In this document: positions 35,215 to 47,654 of the stretch, piece after piece | Layout: every line of letters starts with the position of its first letter | Numbering within the stretch: the first letter of the stretch is position 1 | Notes under the pieces: generated by a model | Told to the model about the DNA's origin: nothing | Seen by the model: only the letters and a program-made list of their open reading frames with translations | Databases searched by the model: none | NCBI GenBank assembly: GCA_963680875.1 | Contig: OY804577.1 | Location: 103,985,906 to 104,049,905, forward strand | Origin: Bathymodiolus brooksi | Lineage: Eukaryota; Mollusca; Bivalvia; Mytilida; Modiolidae | Direction: 5' to 3' | Length of the DNA stretch: 64,000 bases | Program-made: the position numbers and the translations under genes

Positions 35215-36360
35215 ACAAGACAACAAATCTTAAGAAGTACTGTAGATGAAATTAAAGGTAAGGTCCACCAAGACAAAAAATCTTTAAAAAAGTACTGTAG
35301 ATGAAATTAGAGGGAAGGACCAACAAGATAAGAAATCTTAAAAAAGTACTGTAGATGAAATTAGGGGGAAGGTCCACCAGATCAGAAATCTTAAAAAGTA
35401 CTGTAGATGAATAAGGGTAATAACAAAATTACCGAACTCCGAGCAATCTTACAAAGGGAAAGTCAAAACTCATAAGTATATAAACAGACAAAATCAGTCA
35501 ACAACCGGAAAACTGTGAAAACCGTAATGACCCTGACTTGGTACAGGCATTTTTAAAGAAATGGTGGGTTGAATCAGATTTTAAAGCGACAAACCTCCCC
35601 CTTTCATTACGGCTCAAAGTTTCCGGCTGTCACTATAACAGTATTTATAACAATACTTGAACAAAACAGGTAAAACAGTTGTCATAACAGCACCAAACTC
35701 TGAAGTGAATGTCAAAAATATCTTTACGTCACACATTGATAAAAAAATATTTTTGACATTTTTGTTCTTGACCACTTATCTTTATACATTTTCACTAATC
35801 TTTTCTGCAGAGACGGAATATATTTCGACAAGATCTTGGTATCGGAATTAGGGGGAAGGTCCACCAGATCAGAAATCTTAAAAAGTACTGCAGATGAAAT
35901 TAGCGGGTAGGCCCACCAGATCAGAAATCTTAAAAAGTACTGTAGATGAAATTAGGGGGAAGGTTCACCAGACAAGACATCTTAAAAAATACTGTTAATG
36001 GAATTAGAGGGAAGGTCCACCAGACAAGAAATCTTAAAAAAGTACTGCAGATGAAATCAGAGGGAAGGTGCACCAAAACAAGAAATGTTAAAAAGTACAG
36101 TAGATGAAATTAGAGGGATGGTCCACCAAAACAAAAAATCTTAAAAAGTACTGTAGATGAAATTAGAGGGAAGGTCCACCAGACAAAAAAATCTAAATAT
36201 ACAGTACATGAATAAACGTTAGTGAATACAGAGGGGGCAATCAATAATGGACAATCAAGAGAAACAGGCAGCATAGGATGCACAAGACAAAGATACATGA
36301 AATTAGAGAGGGAAGGTCCACCAGAATAGAAATCTTAAAAAGTACAGTACACGAAAATAG
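35215..36360. repeat. ~52-bp minisatellite upstream of the TLR exon, split by an insertion
   Basis: Units of the form gaaattagagggaaggtcca, ccagacaagaaatcttaaaa, agtactgtagat. About three units lie at 35240-35410 and about nine at 35845-36360. The 35411-35845 interruption carries the string accgaactccgagcaatctt, which recurs inverted near 62500-62530. If the TLR gene model holds, the array is intronic. Confidence 0.85.
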
Positions 36361-37860
36361 CAGGTAGTATGACATACTTAACTAACTTATTCTATACTAT
36401 GATATATTTTCATTTAGTAATTGATGTTCACACCAATCTTATCAAAATCAGATTTCTCACTTGCTCCCCTTTACTTTAAATATATCGCGGCGTAGGGGAT
36501 CTACAAAAGTAAAAAGACAAGCAACAATCTACAAAACATAACACAAAAAACAAAGGATGGGAAGAACTCAGGTGCTCCGGAAGGGTAAGTAGTCCTTGCT
36601 CCACATGTCACACCCGTTGTGTTACTCTGGTTCCAAACCCGGTGATAAGTAATGAATGAGGAAAGTATCGGATTTGTGATTACGACAAACGGAAAATATC
36701 CGTGATCATTTGTAACACAGATACTCGGTAACGGGTTACTCAGTCATGGTGGGGACCGTAAAACTGTCGAGGTGATGACTTCAACTCAGCTAATAGGAAC
36801 CCTTGGTTTAGTAGGTTCCTTGCTAGGAGCAACCCTTTACCGAGTAAGTCACAAGCTCTGAAATATCGGATCAACCCAGTTGAACCATTTCTTTTATCTG
36901 TCTTTTAGCTTTGAGTGGGGAATAGTTGTATAGATAAATACGGTTATGATCATTTTGGCCAGTCGGATTGCTCACTACATGCAAAAGAGTTTAGTAATAC
37001 TCTCATAGTCTGACAATCGCCATTTTGGCACATAGGGTCAGTCGCATGTGTTGGACACAACTATATGGAAATAAACATAAACAACACTATAAGACGTAAG
37101 TTCTCCTACTAAGAAACTGGGTAAAAACCAAAAAGAACATCGTTTTTATGCGGAATTCGTAATGGACATAACTACACGGAACTAAGTACGTAAAGAAACA
37201 TCATGATATGGCAAAATGACCAGCACAAACCTCACTACTTAAAACCACAAGACATAGAACGAGGAAGAACAAAACAAATACCACAACACAGAAAACAAAC
37301 AAGATGAGCAACAAAGACCGCACCAAAAATTAGAGGTTAGTGGGATGAGCATGTGTTGCTCACCTGTCACTTTGCTTTGAGGAAACTTTATACACAACCT
37401 TCCATTGGTGCTTCCTACCATATATGAATTAATTTGGCCACATGATTTAGAGAACATTTTTTACTTGACCAATAACAAAAAGTAACTGCCTATGTTGGCC
37501 ATATTAATTGTTCGAACGGCACGAAATATGAAAATTGTGGACAAGATCTCCCATACATCATTCATATAAAGTAACAATTGATTGTGCCTCCTAGTTTCAG
37601 AGGAGAATATATATTATTTTTATTTCAACCAATCAGAAACAAGACTTGTCCATGGCAACCATAGATGACTCCTGTAAAATTTTGCTTTATTTAGCCAAGC
37701 GGTTTCAGAGGAAAAGATTTTAGAAATTGAGCGATCAGAAACAAGAATTGCACAATGCTTGTTAGCGGATGGGGACGACATGAGGAATCTTTATAGAGAA
37801 CCTTCCATAGATGCATCCTAGCAACTGTAGGTTTATTTGGCGAAGCGGTTTAAGAGGAGA
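36361..37860. repeat. Dispersed repeat debris
   Basis: Units such as gaaccttccatagatgcatc and gcggtttcagaggagaa recur at 37500-37860 and again at 62370-62660. No coding sequence is recognised in 36361-37500. Confidence 0.5.
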
Positions 37861-37879
37861 ACATCGGCTAGGTGAGGTT

Positions 37880-38860
37880 AAAAATGGGGGCGAATTCAGG
37901 TGTTCGACAGTCAAGTCCGGTAAAAGTATTGTCGGTGATAGAGGAAAGAAACAAATCTATGTAAAAGAGAAAAGATCCATTTTCATTTGAGATCTGGATA
38001 TTACGTAATTGTCGACAGGTTTTTGCCAAAAAATCACTGTACTGGGCACAAGGTCTAGAATAGTGTATGAGTTGTGAAATATAAACTCCATGCGCTGGTG
38101 ATGCTACTGATGAAAGGGAAGATGGAAAAATGGAGTCATCACATTTTTTCTATCATTTGGATAAATGAGATGCAGATAATTACCGCAGAGAATTTTCTGT
38201 GATAGAACATCGTCTATATAACGGATGCTGGAATTAAAGGTTTGGTCTAATTTTCTATTTTTATTCTTGAAAAGACCTTGACGAAAGTCTGTCTCATAAG
38301 CGAGTAGCGAAGCACAGTTTGCATTCATTGGAATACCAATCATCTGTCGAAACACTAGTCAACCAAACTCTACAAATATGTTGTCGATAAAAAAAAACTA
38401 ATATTTGAATGATCTCGTCCTGTTTATATCTATGATTAAATTTCGAATAGCTTTTGATACAGTAAGACTTATCTTTATCAATAAAAAATATACTGATACC
38501 TTTGTTATCTTTTCTTCCTTGAGAAGAAACGATGAATCAATGCTTAAATTCTAGATTTTAGTTGTGTTGAATGTTGACATATACCGTAGAAAAATCATAT
38601 GTTGTAATGCTGTTTCTAAAATAAGGAGATCTAGAAAATAAAGTCTCCAGCAAGTCTTTTGAGATTTTTAATATCCACATTAGATTAACGCCACTTCTAG
38701 AAAAATGGCATCATGAAATTTCTGTTGACCCGTTTTGACAAGTGCAAGAATAGAAGTTAAAAGCTTAGAAGTTTAGAAAGAGGCAGCGATATAACGTTGT
38801 TTGTATTGATACTTATGCAATTTTGGTATCCAGTACAGTAAGGAAGATTATAATCTTCAT
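37880..38860 (-). pseudogene. Reverse transcriptase fragment with YIDD box (Penelope-like?)
   Basis: On the minus strand it reads IDNIFVEFG, a stop, then VFRQMIGIPMNANCASLLAY, NSSIRYIDDVLS and, in another frame, HGVYISQLI and YSRPCAQYSDFLA. This order (F.Q..GIPMG.NCAPLLAD..., YIDDVLS, YISQLIRYSRAC) is an RT family abundant in bivalves that I associate with Penelope-like elements. A short stretch after LLA is deleted, and there are several stops and shifts. Confidence 0.7.
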
Positions 38861-39126
38861 CATAAGCGTGAAGAAACAAGTCGGTGTTCTAGTGTTAGGT
38901 TAATATGTTGTTACAATGAAATTTGTCTAAACCGAACCTACTTAGGCCCAACTTTTGTGTTCCGAATAAACAGGTTTTCGGTTTATACAGGTATAATTAA
39001 CAAATATTTCCTACATTATGACTTCATTTAAAGTTCGGTTTATACAGAATTCAGTTTATTAAGGGTTCGACTTAGACATGTTTCGCTGTATTATTATTTT
39101 ATTTTATTTTTTATTACACAATGAAG
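38861..39126. other. Non-coding sequence before the gap
   Basis: AT-rich sequence with repeats of cggtttatacag and attcagtttatt. No gene is seen. Confidence 0.5.
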
Positions 39127-39326
39127 NNNNNNNNNNNNNNNNNNNNNNNNNNNNNNNNNNNNNNNNNNNNNNNNNNNNNNNNNNNNNNNNNNNNNNNNNN
39201 NNNNNNNNNNNNNNNNNNNNNNNNNNNNNNNNNNNNNNNNNNNNNNNNNNNNNNNNNNNNNNNNNNNNNNNNNNNNNNNNNNNNNNNNNNNNNNNNNNNN
39301 NNNNNNNNNNNNNNNNNNNNNNNNNN
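39127..39326. other. Assembly gap (200 N)
   Basis: Exactly 200 N, so probably a fixed-size placeholder. Frames running across it are meaningless. Confidence 0.99.
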
Positions 39327-39372
39327 GCATGTAAATATGTTCCATGTTTAAATCTATATTGCATAAATATAA

Positions 39373-40312
39373 ATGTTCAGAGCTAATTATTCTGTAGACA
39401 ATCCATCTGACTTCTGGAAAATATCCCTATACCTTGTCTTCTTGGAAACCGTGGATCATTTAGTGGAAGAGATATCAAAGCGAGTAGCAAACAACGAGGA
39501 GGCTTTCTTTGTGTGGTTTTTTTTGGGGGGGGACATCTTATCTAAACCCTGCAAGTCTTCTAAACATAACACCTGAAATAGTTGATAGATTGTTAAATAC
39601 CTAACAGAGAGATTTACCAAGGAAAGTAGATTTTGTGGATGAGATTGAGCGTTGGAAATTAGATGTACTCTTGTAGATGATAAGACAGAGAGACTATTCA
39701 ACGTTCTACATGCAACAAACCGTGTCTTATACCCGGCTATATACAACATCATCAGTATCTTACTGACAATACCGGTGTCATCGGCAACAAGCGATAGATG
39801 TTTCAGTCCAATGAGATGCATGCAATTCTACTTAAGTTCGACTATTGGCGATGAACGACAGTTCAACTTATCACTTATGCATATACACAGGCATGCGCAA
39901 GTCGACTTGGATATGATTCTTGGGGACATTTCATAAACTTATACAAGTGAAAAACAATGAATATTTCATGACGAATAAAAGATCAGACATGTATCTTGTT
40001 ATTCCGTTCGGCATTAAAGTTTCGAAGGGTATACAGTAAGGTGACCACCCGTCCGGGCCGGGAGAGGTCTATCTGGGTAGTCAAGGACTTAAAGTTCTAG
40101 TTAATCCGTAGTGGTATTGTCAAAAAGAATCAAAATAATCTGAATTTCATGTTGTTAAAAGCACTTCCAAAATTATCAAAAACGTCATGCTCTCTGTCGT
40201 ATAACCCGTGAGCTTCCGGGAGCTTTACCCCATGGACACCCTTGAGCAGCACCAGACCCCTCGCCAAAACAGCTTGTGCCTATGCTTCTCCATTATTCTG
40301 GCTACGCCCCTG
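39373..40312 (+). mobile_element. hAT5-like transposon, copy 3 (3' part)
   Basis: The right end GGCTACGCCCCTG at 40300-40312 matches the right terminus of copy 1. The next five bases, ATTAT, are present once in the paralogous sequence near 60210, so they are the expected target site. The left end is lost in or near the gap. The coding remains are broken: VDNPSDFWKISLYLVFLE at 39390, VLYPAIYNIISILLTIPVSS and SATSDRCFSPM with LSLMHIHRHAQ up to 39936. The signature is a degraded hAT dimerisation domain (ATAERSF to ATSDRCF). It lies in the putative TLR intron. Confidence 0.75.
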
Positions 40313-40400
40313 ATTATATAAATTCAAATGGAAAATGTGATGTTATTTTGTTTCACATGAAAAAACATAAATAAATATAAGCCGTGAAATAAAGACTTGC

Positions 40401-40461
40401 CATCTATAAGAAACATCACTGTGAACACTATCAGAATTAGGAAAAAGGCGTTCCATTCCAT
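40401..40461 (-). CDS. Candidate TLR exon 1a (signal peptide)
   Basis: 61 nt from ATG encode MEWNAFFLILIVFTVMFLID plus one base of the next codon. The exon ends at GATG|GCAAGTC, a GC donor. The phase (G|) fits the TLR acceptor at 34980, where GT completes a Gly codon. The joined protein would start with a cleavable signal peptide followed by VQAARTEC, about 824 residues in all. The implied intron is 5.4 kb and holds a minisatellite, the RT fragment, the gap and a hAT5 copy. Transcript data are needed to confirm it. A near-identical exon lies at 60296-60356. Confidence 0.6.
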
Positions 40462-40536
40462 ATCTGAAAAGAGTTTATTCCGTTTTTGTGTCAGTAAATG
40501 TATTAACAACACCGGCGAGAATTATCACTAGACCCT

Positions 40537-41379
40537 TAAAACCACATACCTGTAGCGAAAGATCTAAAAAAAAAAGTAATTAAAAAATGTGGCAGTGTTT
40601 CCTCCTTTAGTTTGTGGAAATAAAACAATATTGTACGATGTTGCATTTATTTGACGACCTATGATTGGATAAAATCATTCCTAAAAATAACGATAGAAAG
40701 GAGAGCCATATATGGAAATCTAGAGAATAAGATTAACATATAATACTTGTGCACTGTCGAAGCATATGGGTAATATTAGTAGGGTGCCCAGTGTTAAAAA
40801 AGACGCTTAGTTATCGAGTTTGGGTTAACGGAATTACACACGGCTAATTTTGGTATTAAACGCCAGAAAAATTATTACATTTTGTATTTTTAATTGTCGT
40901 CGTAAGTTTCTGTGGTCACGATTTTTTTAATTTCACGTTTTTCAAAGTTACCCTCGGCTGACAAATTGTACATGGTATTTTCAGGATGAAAAATAAAAAT
41001 ATTCTCCGCTATCTAAATAGCTAAAAAGGTTTTTACATAAGAGATAATGTATCAAAGATATAATTAAAGTAAAAACGGGATGTAAATAATTGATTTTTGA
41101 AAGAGTATATCAGCCTTACTTTAAGCCTCAAATTTGACCTCAAATTAACCGTATTTTCAACAAAAGCAAAGTAATTACACTACATTATAAATGTACTTTG
41201 ATTTTGAAGAAAACATATTGATGAAATGTACATGTGTGCCAAAAATCATAATCTAAATGTCAGCGGTTGTTGAGAAATTGGCAAAATATAAACTCAAATA
41301 ACTGTAAATTTCCTCTTTGTCATACACGGATTGTTATGTACCGGTTTTTGTTAATGATGTGTCGCTCGCCGGTGATTAA
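40537..41379. repeat. Element-derived stretch with truncated hairpin
   Basis: The string taaaatcattcctaaaaata at 40672, followed by agaaaggagagccatat and, at 40741, atacttgtgcactgtcgaag, matches parts of 52440-53640. After tagggtgccc (40780) the sequence resembles the reverse complement of about 52150-52440, with shared ttaacggaattacacac. This is probably a copy of the same element family. There is no gene. Confidence 0.6.
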
Positions 41380-43137
41380 AGGGATATTGTCTGCCAGCTG
41401 CGTAATTTTTTTATACCCAAAATTATTGTCGATTTCCGTACTGACTTTCATAAAATGAAGATTAACACCGAGTTATGCTACAAAAGATACGATTTTTTGA
41501 CAAAAAAAGACCCAAAACTATCGTTATCAGAATTATTGTCTGGATGACAATATTCAAATCTATTCATATGGCCTTCTATGTGAACACGTCTTGAGCATGC
41601 GCACTGTTTAGAAACAATAAACAACATGTGGTTCCTGGGCAAAAGAGAAACTGTCAACGCGTGGAAGAAAGCGGAATTTGACGGATTCAGAGATCAAGAG
41701 GAATAGTTGGACCATTGCCGTTGGATGGAGCGAACTCAAGGAAGTGCTACGCGTCAAATCTCACGCTGAAGTGGCAAAGATTTTGCTTGATTATTGTTGA
41801 TAGGTAAGTCGAGCATGTTGCCTTCTTTTCTCAATCGTTTTTCATATTTTATGAATTTATGATGATGCCTATGATCATTTTCGGTAGATATTAATCAATA
41901 TATGTAATTTTGCACCTGGCAACAGCAAATTATTGTCAATGAGTAGCATAAAACGGCCGTATTTGCGAGGTAAACAAACACAAATTTTAAGAGGCCAGCA
42001 AAGGGGAAATGGGAGTGCAAAAATGATATCAATGGCAATGCAGTTTATTATTATCAATTTAAAAAAAAAATCGAATCATTTCATTTTTAATGCAAGAATT
42101 AAAACTGTACATGGCTTAATGAAAACCCTATAAAGTTCTTTTTATTCAAGCAAATTTATTTCTTTGATATACATGTACAACATATAATTAGGCTTTTAAT
42201 TTTATCAAATTTCAACAACTTGGACATGAAACTTAGTTTTGGGAACCAAAAGTATATACCTTACTTTCTGTGAATTATCACTATAATGGAAAATCAGTAT
42301 GTATTTTTCAAATAAAAGCTTTCTACATTTCAATTGTACTTTTAGTTTGGATCCTGTAAGTATGATACATAATTATAAACAAGGTTTTGAAGAAATGATA
42401 TGAATATCCATTGAAATTTTCAAGTTTCAGAACATTTTTTATATATGACTACAAAATTTTACTGAAAATTTCAGAAATGTCCTAAAATGCATATTTTAGA
42501 CCATGGCTAAATGAAAATCATTTTCAATTCCTTTATGCAAACAAGTTTATATCTTGGGTACTGGAAATACATTACATAAATAAGGTTAAAAGTACTTTTC
42601 AACAAGTTTGAACATAAAACTTTGTTATGGGAGCCAAAATTATATCTTCCTGTCTGTGAATTATCACCATAGTGGAAAATCAGTATGTATCTTTTATATA
42701 AAAAGCTTTCCATTTAAATAAGTGTCATTTCAGTAGCATTTTTAGTTTGGATCCTGTAAGTATGATACATAAACAAGGTTTTTAAAAAATAATATGAAGA
42801 TCCATAGAAATTTGCAAGTTTCAGAAACTTTTCTATATATGTGACTATAAAATTTTACTGAAATGTCCTGAACTGCATATTTTAGACTATGACTAAATGA
42901 AAATCGTTTTCAATTTCCTAATGCAAACCAAGTTTATTTCTTGACTATTCTAAAAACATTACATTAACTCTAGTTTTTTACTACATTTCAACAATTTTCG
43001 ACATAATTTTTAGTTCAGGGAGCCAAAATTATACTTTACTATCTTAGAATTATCAACATAGACATGATAGAGGGAAATCAATATGTATTTTTCATATAAA
43101 GGCTTTCTATTTAAAGAATTGTCATTTGAACTGCTTT

Positions 43138-43665
43138 TTATCCCTTCGCCAACGAAGTTGTAAAGGGATATAGTAACGCTACCGTCCGTCACATCCTTGT
43201 GAACACTCTAGAATCAACATCCTTCAATGGATTTTGACCAAACTTGGTACATACTTAGTCCTTAAGAGAATCTGGAACCCTATTGATTTTCAAGGTCATA
43301 TGTCAAAGATCAAGGTCACAGGCTCAAATTTTTACCACATAACATCCTTGTGAACACTAGAATCAACATCCTTCAATGGATTTTTGACAAAACTTGGTAC
43401 ATACTTAGTCCTTAAGATAACCGAAACCCTATTGATTTTCAAGGTCATAGCCTCATAGGTCAAAGGTCAAGATAATCGGGTCAAAATGTTACCGAGTAAC
43501 ATCCTTGTGAACACTCTAGAATCAACATCCTTCAATGGATTTTGACCAAACTTGGTACATACTTAGTCCTTAAGAGAATCTGGAACCCTATTGATTTTCA
43601 AAGTCAAAGGTCAAGGTCACAGGGTCAAATTTTTAGGCGAGGAGATACGCCAAGCTTTGCCCTTG
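43138..43665. repeat. ~150-bp tandem array (copy B)
   Basis: Three units with tagaatcaacatccttcaat, ggtcaaagatcaaggtca and related strings, the reverse complement of the array at 22305-22974. The outer end is tatcccttcgccaacgaagt. Confidence 0.8.
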
Positions 43666-44123
43666 TGTAGTTTGGATCTTGTAAGTATGATTTATAAACA
43701 AGATTTTTAAGAAATAATGTGAAGATCCATAGCAATTTGCATGTTTCACAACGTGTGAATTTAACAGTAGACCGATGTCTGTGTTAAAATCATGCAGGTT
43801 TTTGTAAAATTATCTTAATTTTTTAGGCAAATTACTACAAAAACTGGTAATTTCAGACAAATGTGATTTTGTAGTGATTTATATTTGTACTTTTGATTTA
43901 GATATTCTGACCAAGGTAATTCTAGAGTAGAAGAAATGAGCAGCCATCACATTTCAACGAAACGGATGAAACTGGAAAAATCGAGTTCATTTGTGAACCC
44001 ATTTGAGTATGTTCATTTCGTTAAAGATTAGACATATTCTACATTATGTTTATAGGTAACATTGTCAATATTGTTCAACACAGTCACTTGTATAACAGTT
44101 TCCTATTAATTATTGTGGCTTGC

Positions 44124-45625
44124 CAGACTTGGGGTCAATTATTTTCAAATGTAATCGATTACATTACAATTACTTTGCAATTTTCATGATTACATTACAT
44201 TACGATTACATCAATTTTCAAATGTAATCGATTAAATTACAATTACTTTGTAAATGTAATCGATTACATTACTGATTACATTTAATGTCATGACAACCAA
44301 TATTAGTGTTTTATGTTATAATTTTGTCTCGTATGCATCTATCCAATATCTCCTTTTTTAATGTATTTCTTACTCAGAACAATGAATTACAATTCAGTTT
44401 TAATGTGATCATTACATGCAATAAGATACATTATTAATTAACTCTATATTATTAATTAACTCTATATTATTGTTGTCAATACAACCTAAACTGTCTTTAC
44501 AATATAGAATCATAAACTCGGCCAATATAAAAAAAACTAAACCAATATCGTTATTGGCTTTAATATTTTTTTTTATATTGGCCGAGTTTGTGATTTTATA
44601 ATTACCCATTATAAGATAAAATTTTATGGTTAATTAATAAATATATCATTTACGTTGTAAATTATAAATAGCAATTCTCATTTTCCTTTTTTCATAAAAT
44701 AAGTTGTGTCTTATTACTATGACCAATAGTCATTCCATCTTATACTATTAGTAAATATTATAACATACATTTGCACATTTTAATTATATATATCAAATAA
44801 TTTCAAACATCCTGTCAATAGTTTATTGTGGATAATAAACTAGCAGTTAACTTGAGCCACAGATAAAATTTGTAATTAAGGTCTTATTTATGACACCAAA
44901 TTATGTAACAATCATCATAACTAAATTTCACACCATTTCCGCGGGTGTCCTTGATATATAATTCAAAAGATAAAAAAACCAAGTCATTCTGATTCTAAAA
45001 ATTTGTTTAAAAATATGCATAATTTCTCAGTCTGAATATGAAAACTAAATCTTTAATTTAAATAGGTTTCATAAAGTATAATTTAAAATTTTAGAACTGT
45101 TTTCACTGAAATTTGTAAACCCCATTGAAATTGAGATATTATTTGTTTGGATATCAAGTCTTTGAAGCCATACTTAATATTTTGTTTGTACTTGTGATAG
45201 TTTTTATTGCAATTAAACATAGAAGAATATCTTTTGATCATGTTGTGATTGTCACTTTATTTTAATAGAGTTTTTTTTTTAAATTTCATAACATATTTTT
45301 TTATTTAGATGTCAATAAACTTTATATGTTTTCTAGTAAACCATTCTACATTATTTGTTAAATAAATTCCATGAAGAAAATTCATTTATTAAATATCTAA
45401 GGAGATATATGTTTCAGTTAAGAAAAAATAAGTCAAAATGATGAAAAGTAATCTAAATGTAATCAGAAAGTAATCATGATTACAGGGTCAAAATGAATGT
45501 AATCGATTACATTACGATTACATGTAATCTAAAAAATGGCTGATTACAAATTACATCCGATTACATGAAAAAATGTAATCGATGACAACTGATTACAATT
45601 ACAAATTACGATTACCCCATATCTG
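44124..45625. mobile_element. 1.5-kb hAT-like non-autonomous element, rich in GTAATCGATTAC
   Basis: The termini are CAGACTTGGGGTCAAT and, from the other side, CAGATATGGGGTAATC. The 8-bp TSD TGGCTTGC lies at 44116-44123 and 45626-45633. Copy A of the host transposon has the empty site (single copy at 21820-21827). Both subterminal zones are packed with gtaatcgattac and gattacaatta. The middle is AT-rich and has no transposase. Confidence 0.85.
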
Positions 45626-45991
45626 TGGCTTGCATAGTGATACTACTAGTAGCTATATTATATAGGGATCATGTTGGCTTCTGCGTCATGTTACATTTTC
45701 ATCAATCCACAAGCTGAAATGGCCAGTCCTCCTTAGCTACTTACGGGAATGAAACCAAACTGGGACAGAATTGATGCACGTCTGGCGCACCAAATTGTTT
45801 CCTGGAACTTTGATGTAATTTTGTCTCTTTATATTGGGTTGTGTAGATGTGTGCTGGATACATGTATATAGATTTAATATTATTTTGAAAAGCTTTTTCG
45901 TTATACAGCTGCACATCAGAACCATATAACAAAATTTGTTTCGATATTATACACATACACTGTAATAAACAATTATTTTTTATTCTTACAG

Positions 45992-46081
45992 TCTCTCAAT
46001 TGATATTACTGATGAGGGCAGTGATGTTGGTGATGATTCTGACGATGAAGATTTTGAACCTAGCCTCAACTTCACTCTAAG
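45992..46081 (+). pseudogene. Kolobok-element gene, acidic exon (copy B)
   Basis: The acceptor is tattcttacag and the donor is AAG|gtttgt. It encodes ITDEGSDVGDDSDDEDFEPS followed by LNFTLR, with a split Arg codon joining to 46688. Acidic linkers of this type are common in transposon proteins; the function is unknown. Confidence 0.55.
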
Positions 46082-46687
46082 GTTTGTCATGTTTTTAATT
46101 TCATATGTTTCAGTTGTAACTTACATACTTGAAATTTTGTCCTAATAACAGAACCATGCATGATCATATGTCATAGGAGCTTTATTATACCCTCGCTCCA
46201 CTGGAAGGGGGGGTATACTGTTTTACCTCTGTCCGTCTGTTCGTCCCAAGATGTTCATAACATTTTTCTCAGTAATTATTTATGGCAGCAATCTGATATT
46301 TGATCATAGGCTTTAGAAGGATCAATCGAAAGTCGCAAACTCGTTGCGTTGTCCATGGTCAAGTCCGGTAGATGTCCCATCCGATGAAGGGAAAGACATC
46401 AACAACAAATGAAGATCAGTTCTGATTTGGGTAACAGACACCCTGTAACCATTGACCAGCTCGTGATGCCTGCCATAGAACTTCTTGAGGGATGACCACA
46501 ACCTAAAATCTGTCTACAAATCACTCAAATCCTTCATAAAGTGAACTTGTAATGATATGTTTAGTTGCTCATTCACTATACATTCGAGATATTCATCTTG
46601 AATTGAAAGTTAGGGCTCCATAGATCATAATCTCAATTCTATTGTTTTATTCTTGTGAATTACATTGTATGTATTTTTCTACTTCAG

Positions 46688-46973
46688 GTGGCAGAGAAGT
46701 TACAACAAAAAGACAGCTAGATGGTCTGTGCAGCCTGTTAAAGCTGACAAGTCATATTCCTATGTTCCAAGACTATTAAGGGTCATCATTTGTATGAGAC
46801 TGCAAGATAATGAAGGAATGAATTAACGTGTGCAGTTGGAAGTAGATGGTCCCAGAAGAATCTTGGTCCATCTTGTACCAATTCCACAACCTCCAACTCG
46901 GGATAATATTGTAGCATCTCAGAAATCCAGATTTGAAGACCAAGACAAAACAATTGACTATATTGTCGCATAA
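46688..46973 (+). pseudogene. Kolobok-element gene, exon 2 (copy B)
   Basis: The acceptor is tctacttcag. It reads WQRSYNKKTARWSVQPVKAD, VPRLLRVIICMRLQDNEGMN, then TAA. The frame then continues open with VQLEVDGPRRILVHLVPIPQ to a TAA at 46971-46973. The internal TAA is shared with copy A, so it predates their divergence. Confidence 0.5.
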
Positions 46974-47654
46974 AATAAATTTAGATTGTCACTCTTTGTT
47001 TTTACTGGTCTAACAGAAGTTCTGCACATTTAGAGCGGAAAAGTACCCAAGTCAGGATAATGGGCATTACAAATTGTCCAACGCACAATAATGATAGCAC
47101 TCAGTGTGTTGGTCTAGTTAGTACAAACCAGGACAACTTTTTAGGACCTCACAAGAAACATCTCTGCCAAGTTTGGTTAAATTCTGTTTGGCTGTTCTCA
47201 AGAAGAAGATGAAAATGTTGTTTCCCATAGGGTTTCAATGCAAACTTTGACCTCCGCTGGTGGCCATTTTGAATTTTCAAATGGCGCAAACAGTAACAAC
47301 ACATGTTAAAGACATTCATAGAAACATATATACCAGATTTCAATTCAATCCCTTCAGCGGTTCTTGAGAAGAAGTTTCTTGAGAAGAAGTTTCTTGAAAA
47401 TCGACCAATCAGAATTTTCAAAGTCACATGGTAGCCATGTTTGTTGACGAATCTGCACAAAAGTATCAACTCTTGTGTAGGACCTCATAGAAAACATCTC
47501 TGCCAAGTTTGGTTTTGAATTATATAAAAGACTGTCAATCCATTTTAGAAGAAGTTGTCAGTGCTGATAGAACAAAAAATAATAATAACTTTCCAATTAA
47601 ATTTACAATTCCAACTGACCAACTTGTGAAATTAACAACTCATTAGGGTTGATT

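Noticed and set aside
39078..39386. Several open frames across the N run
   Set aside because: They consist mainly of unknown residues created by the 200-N gap.
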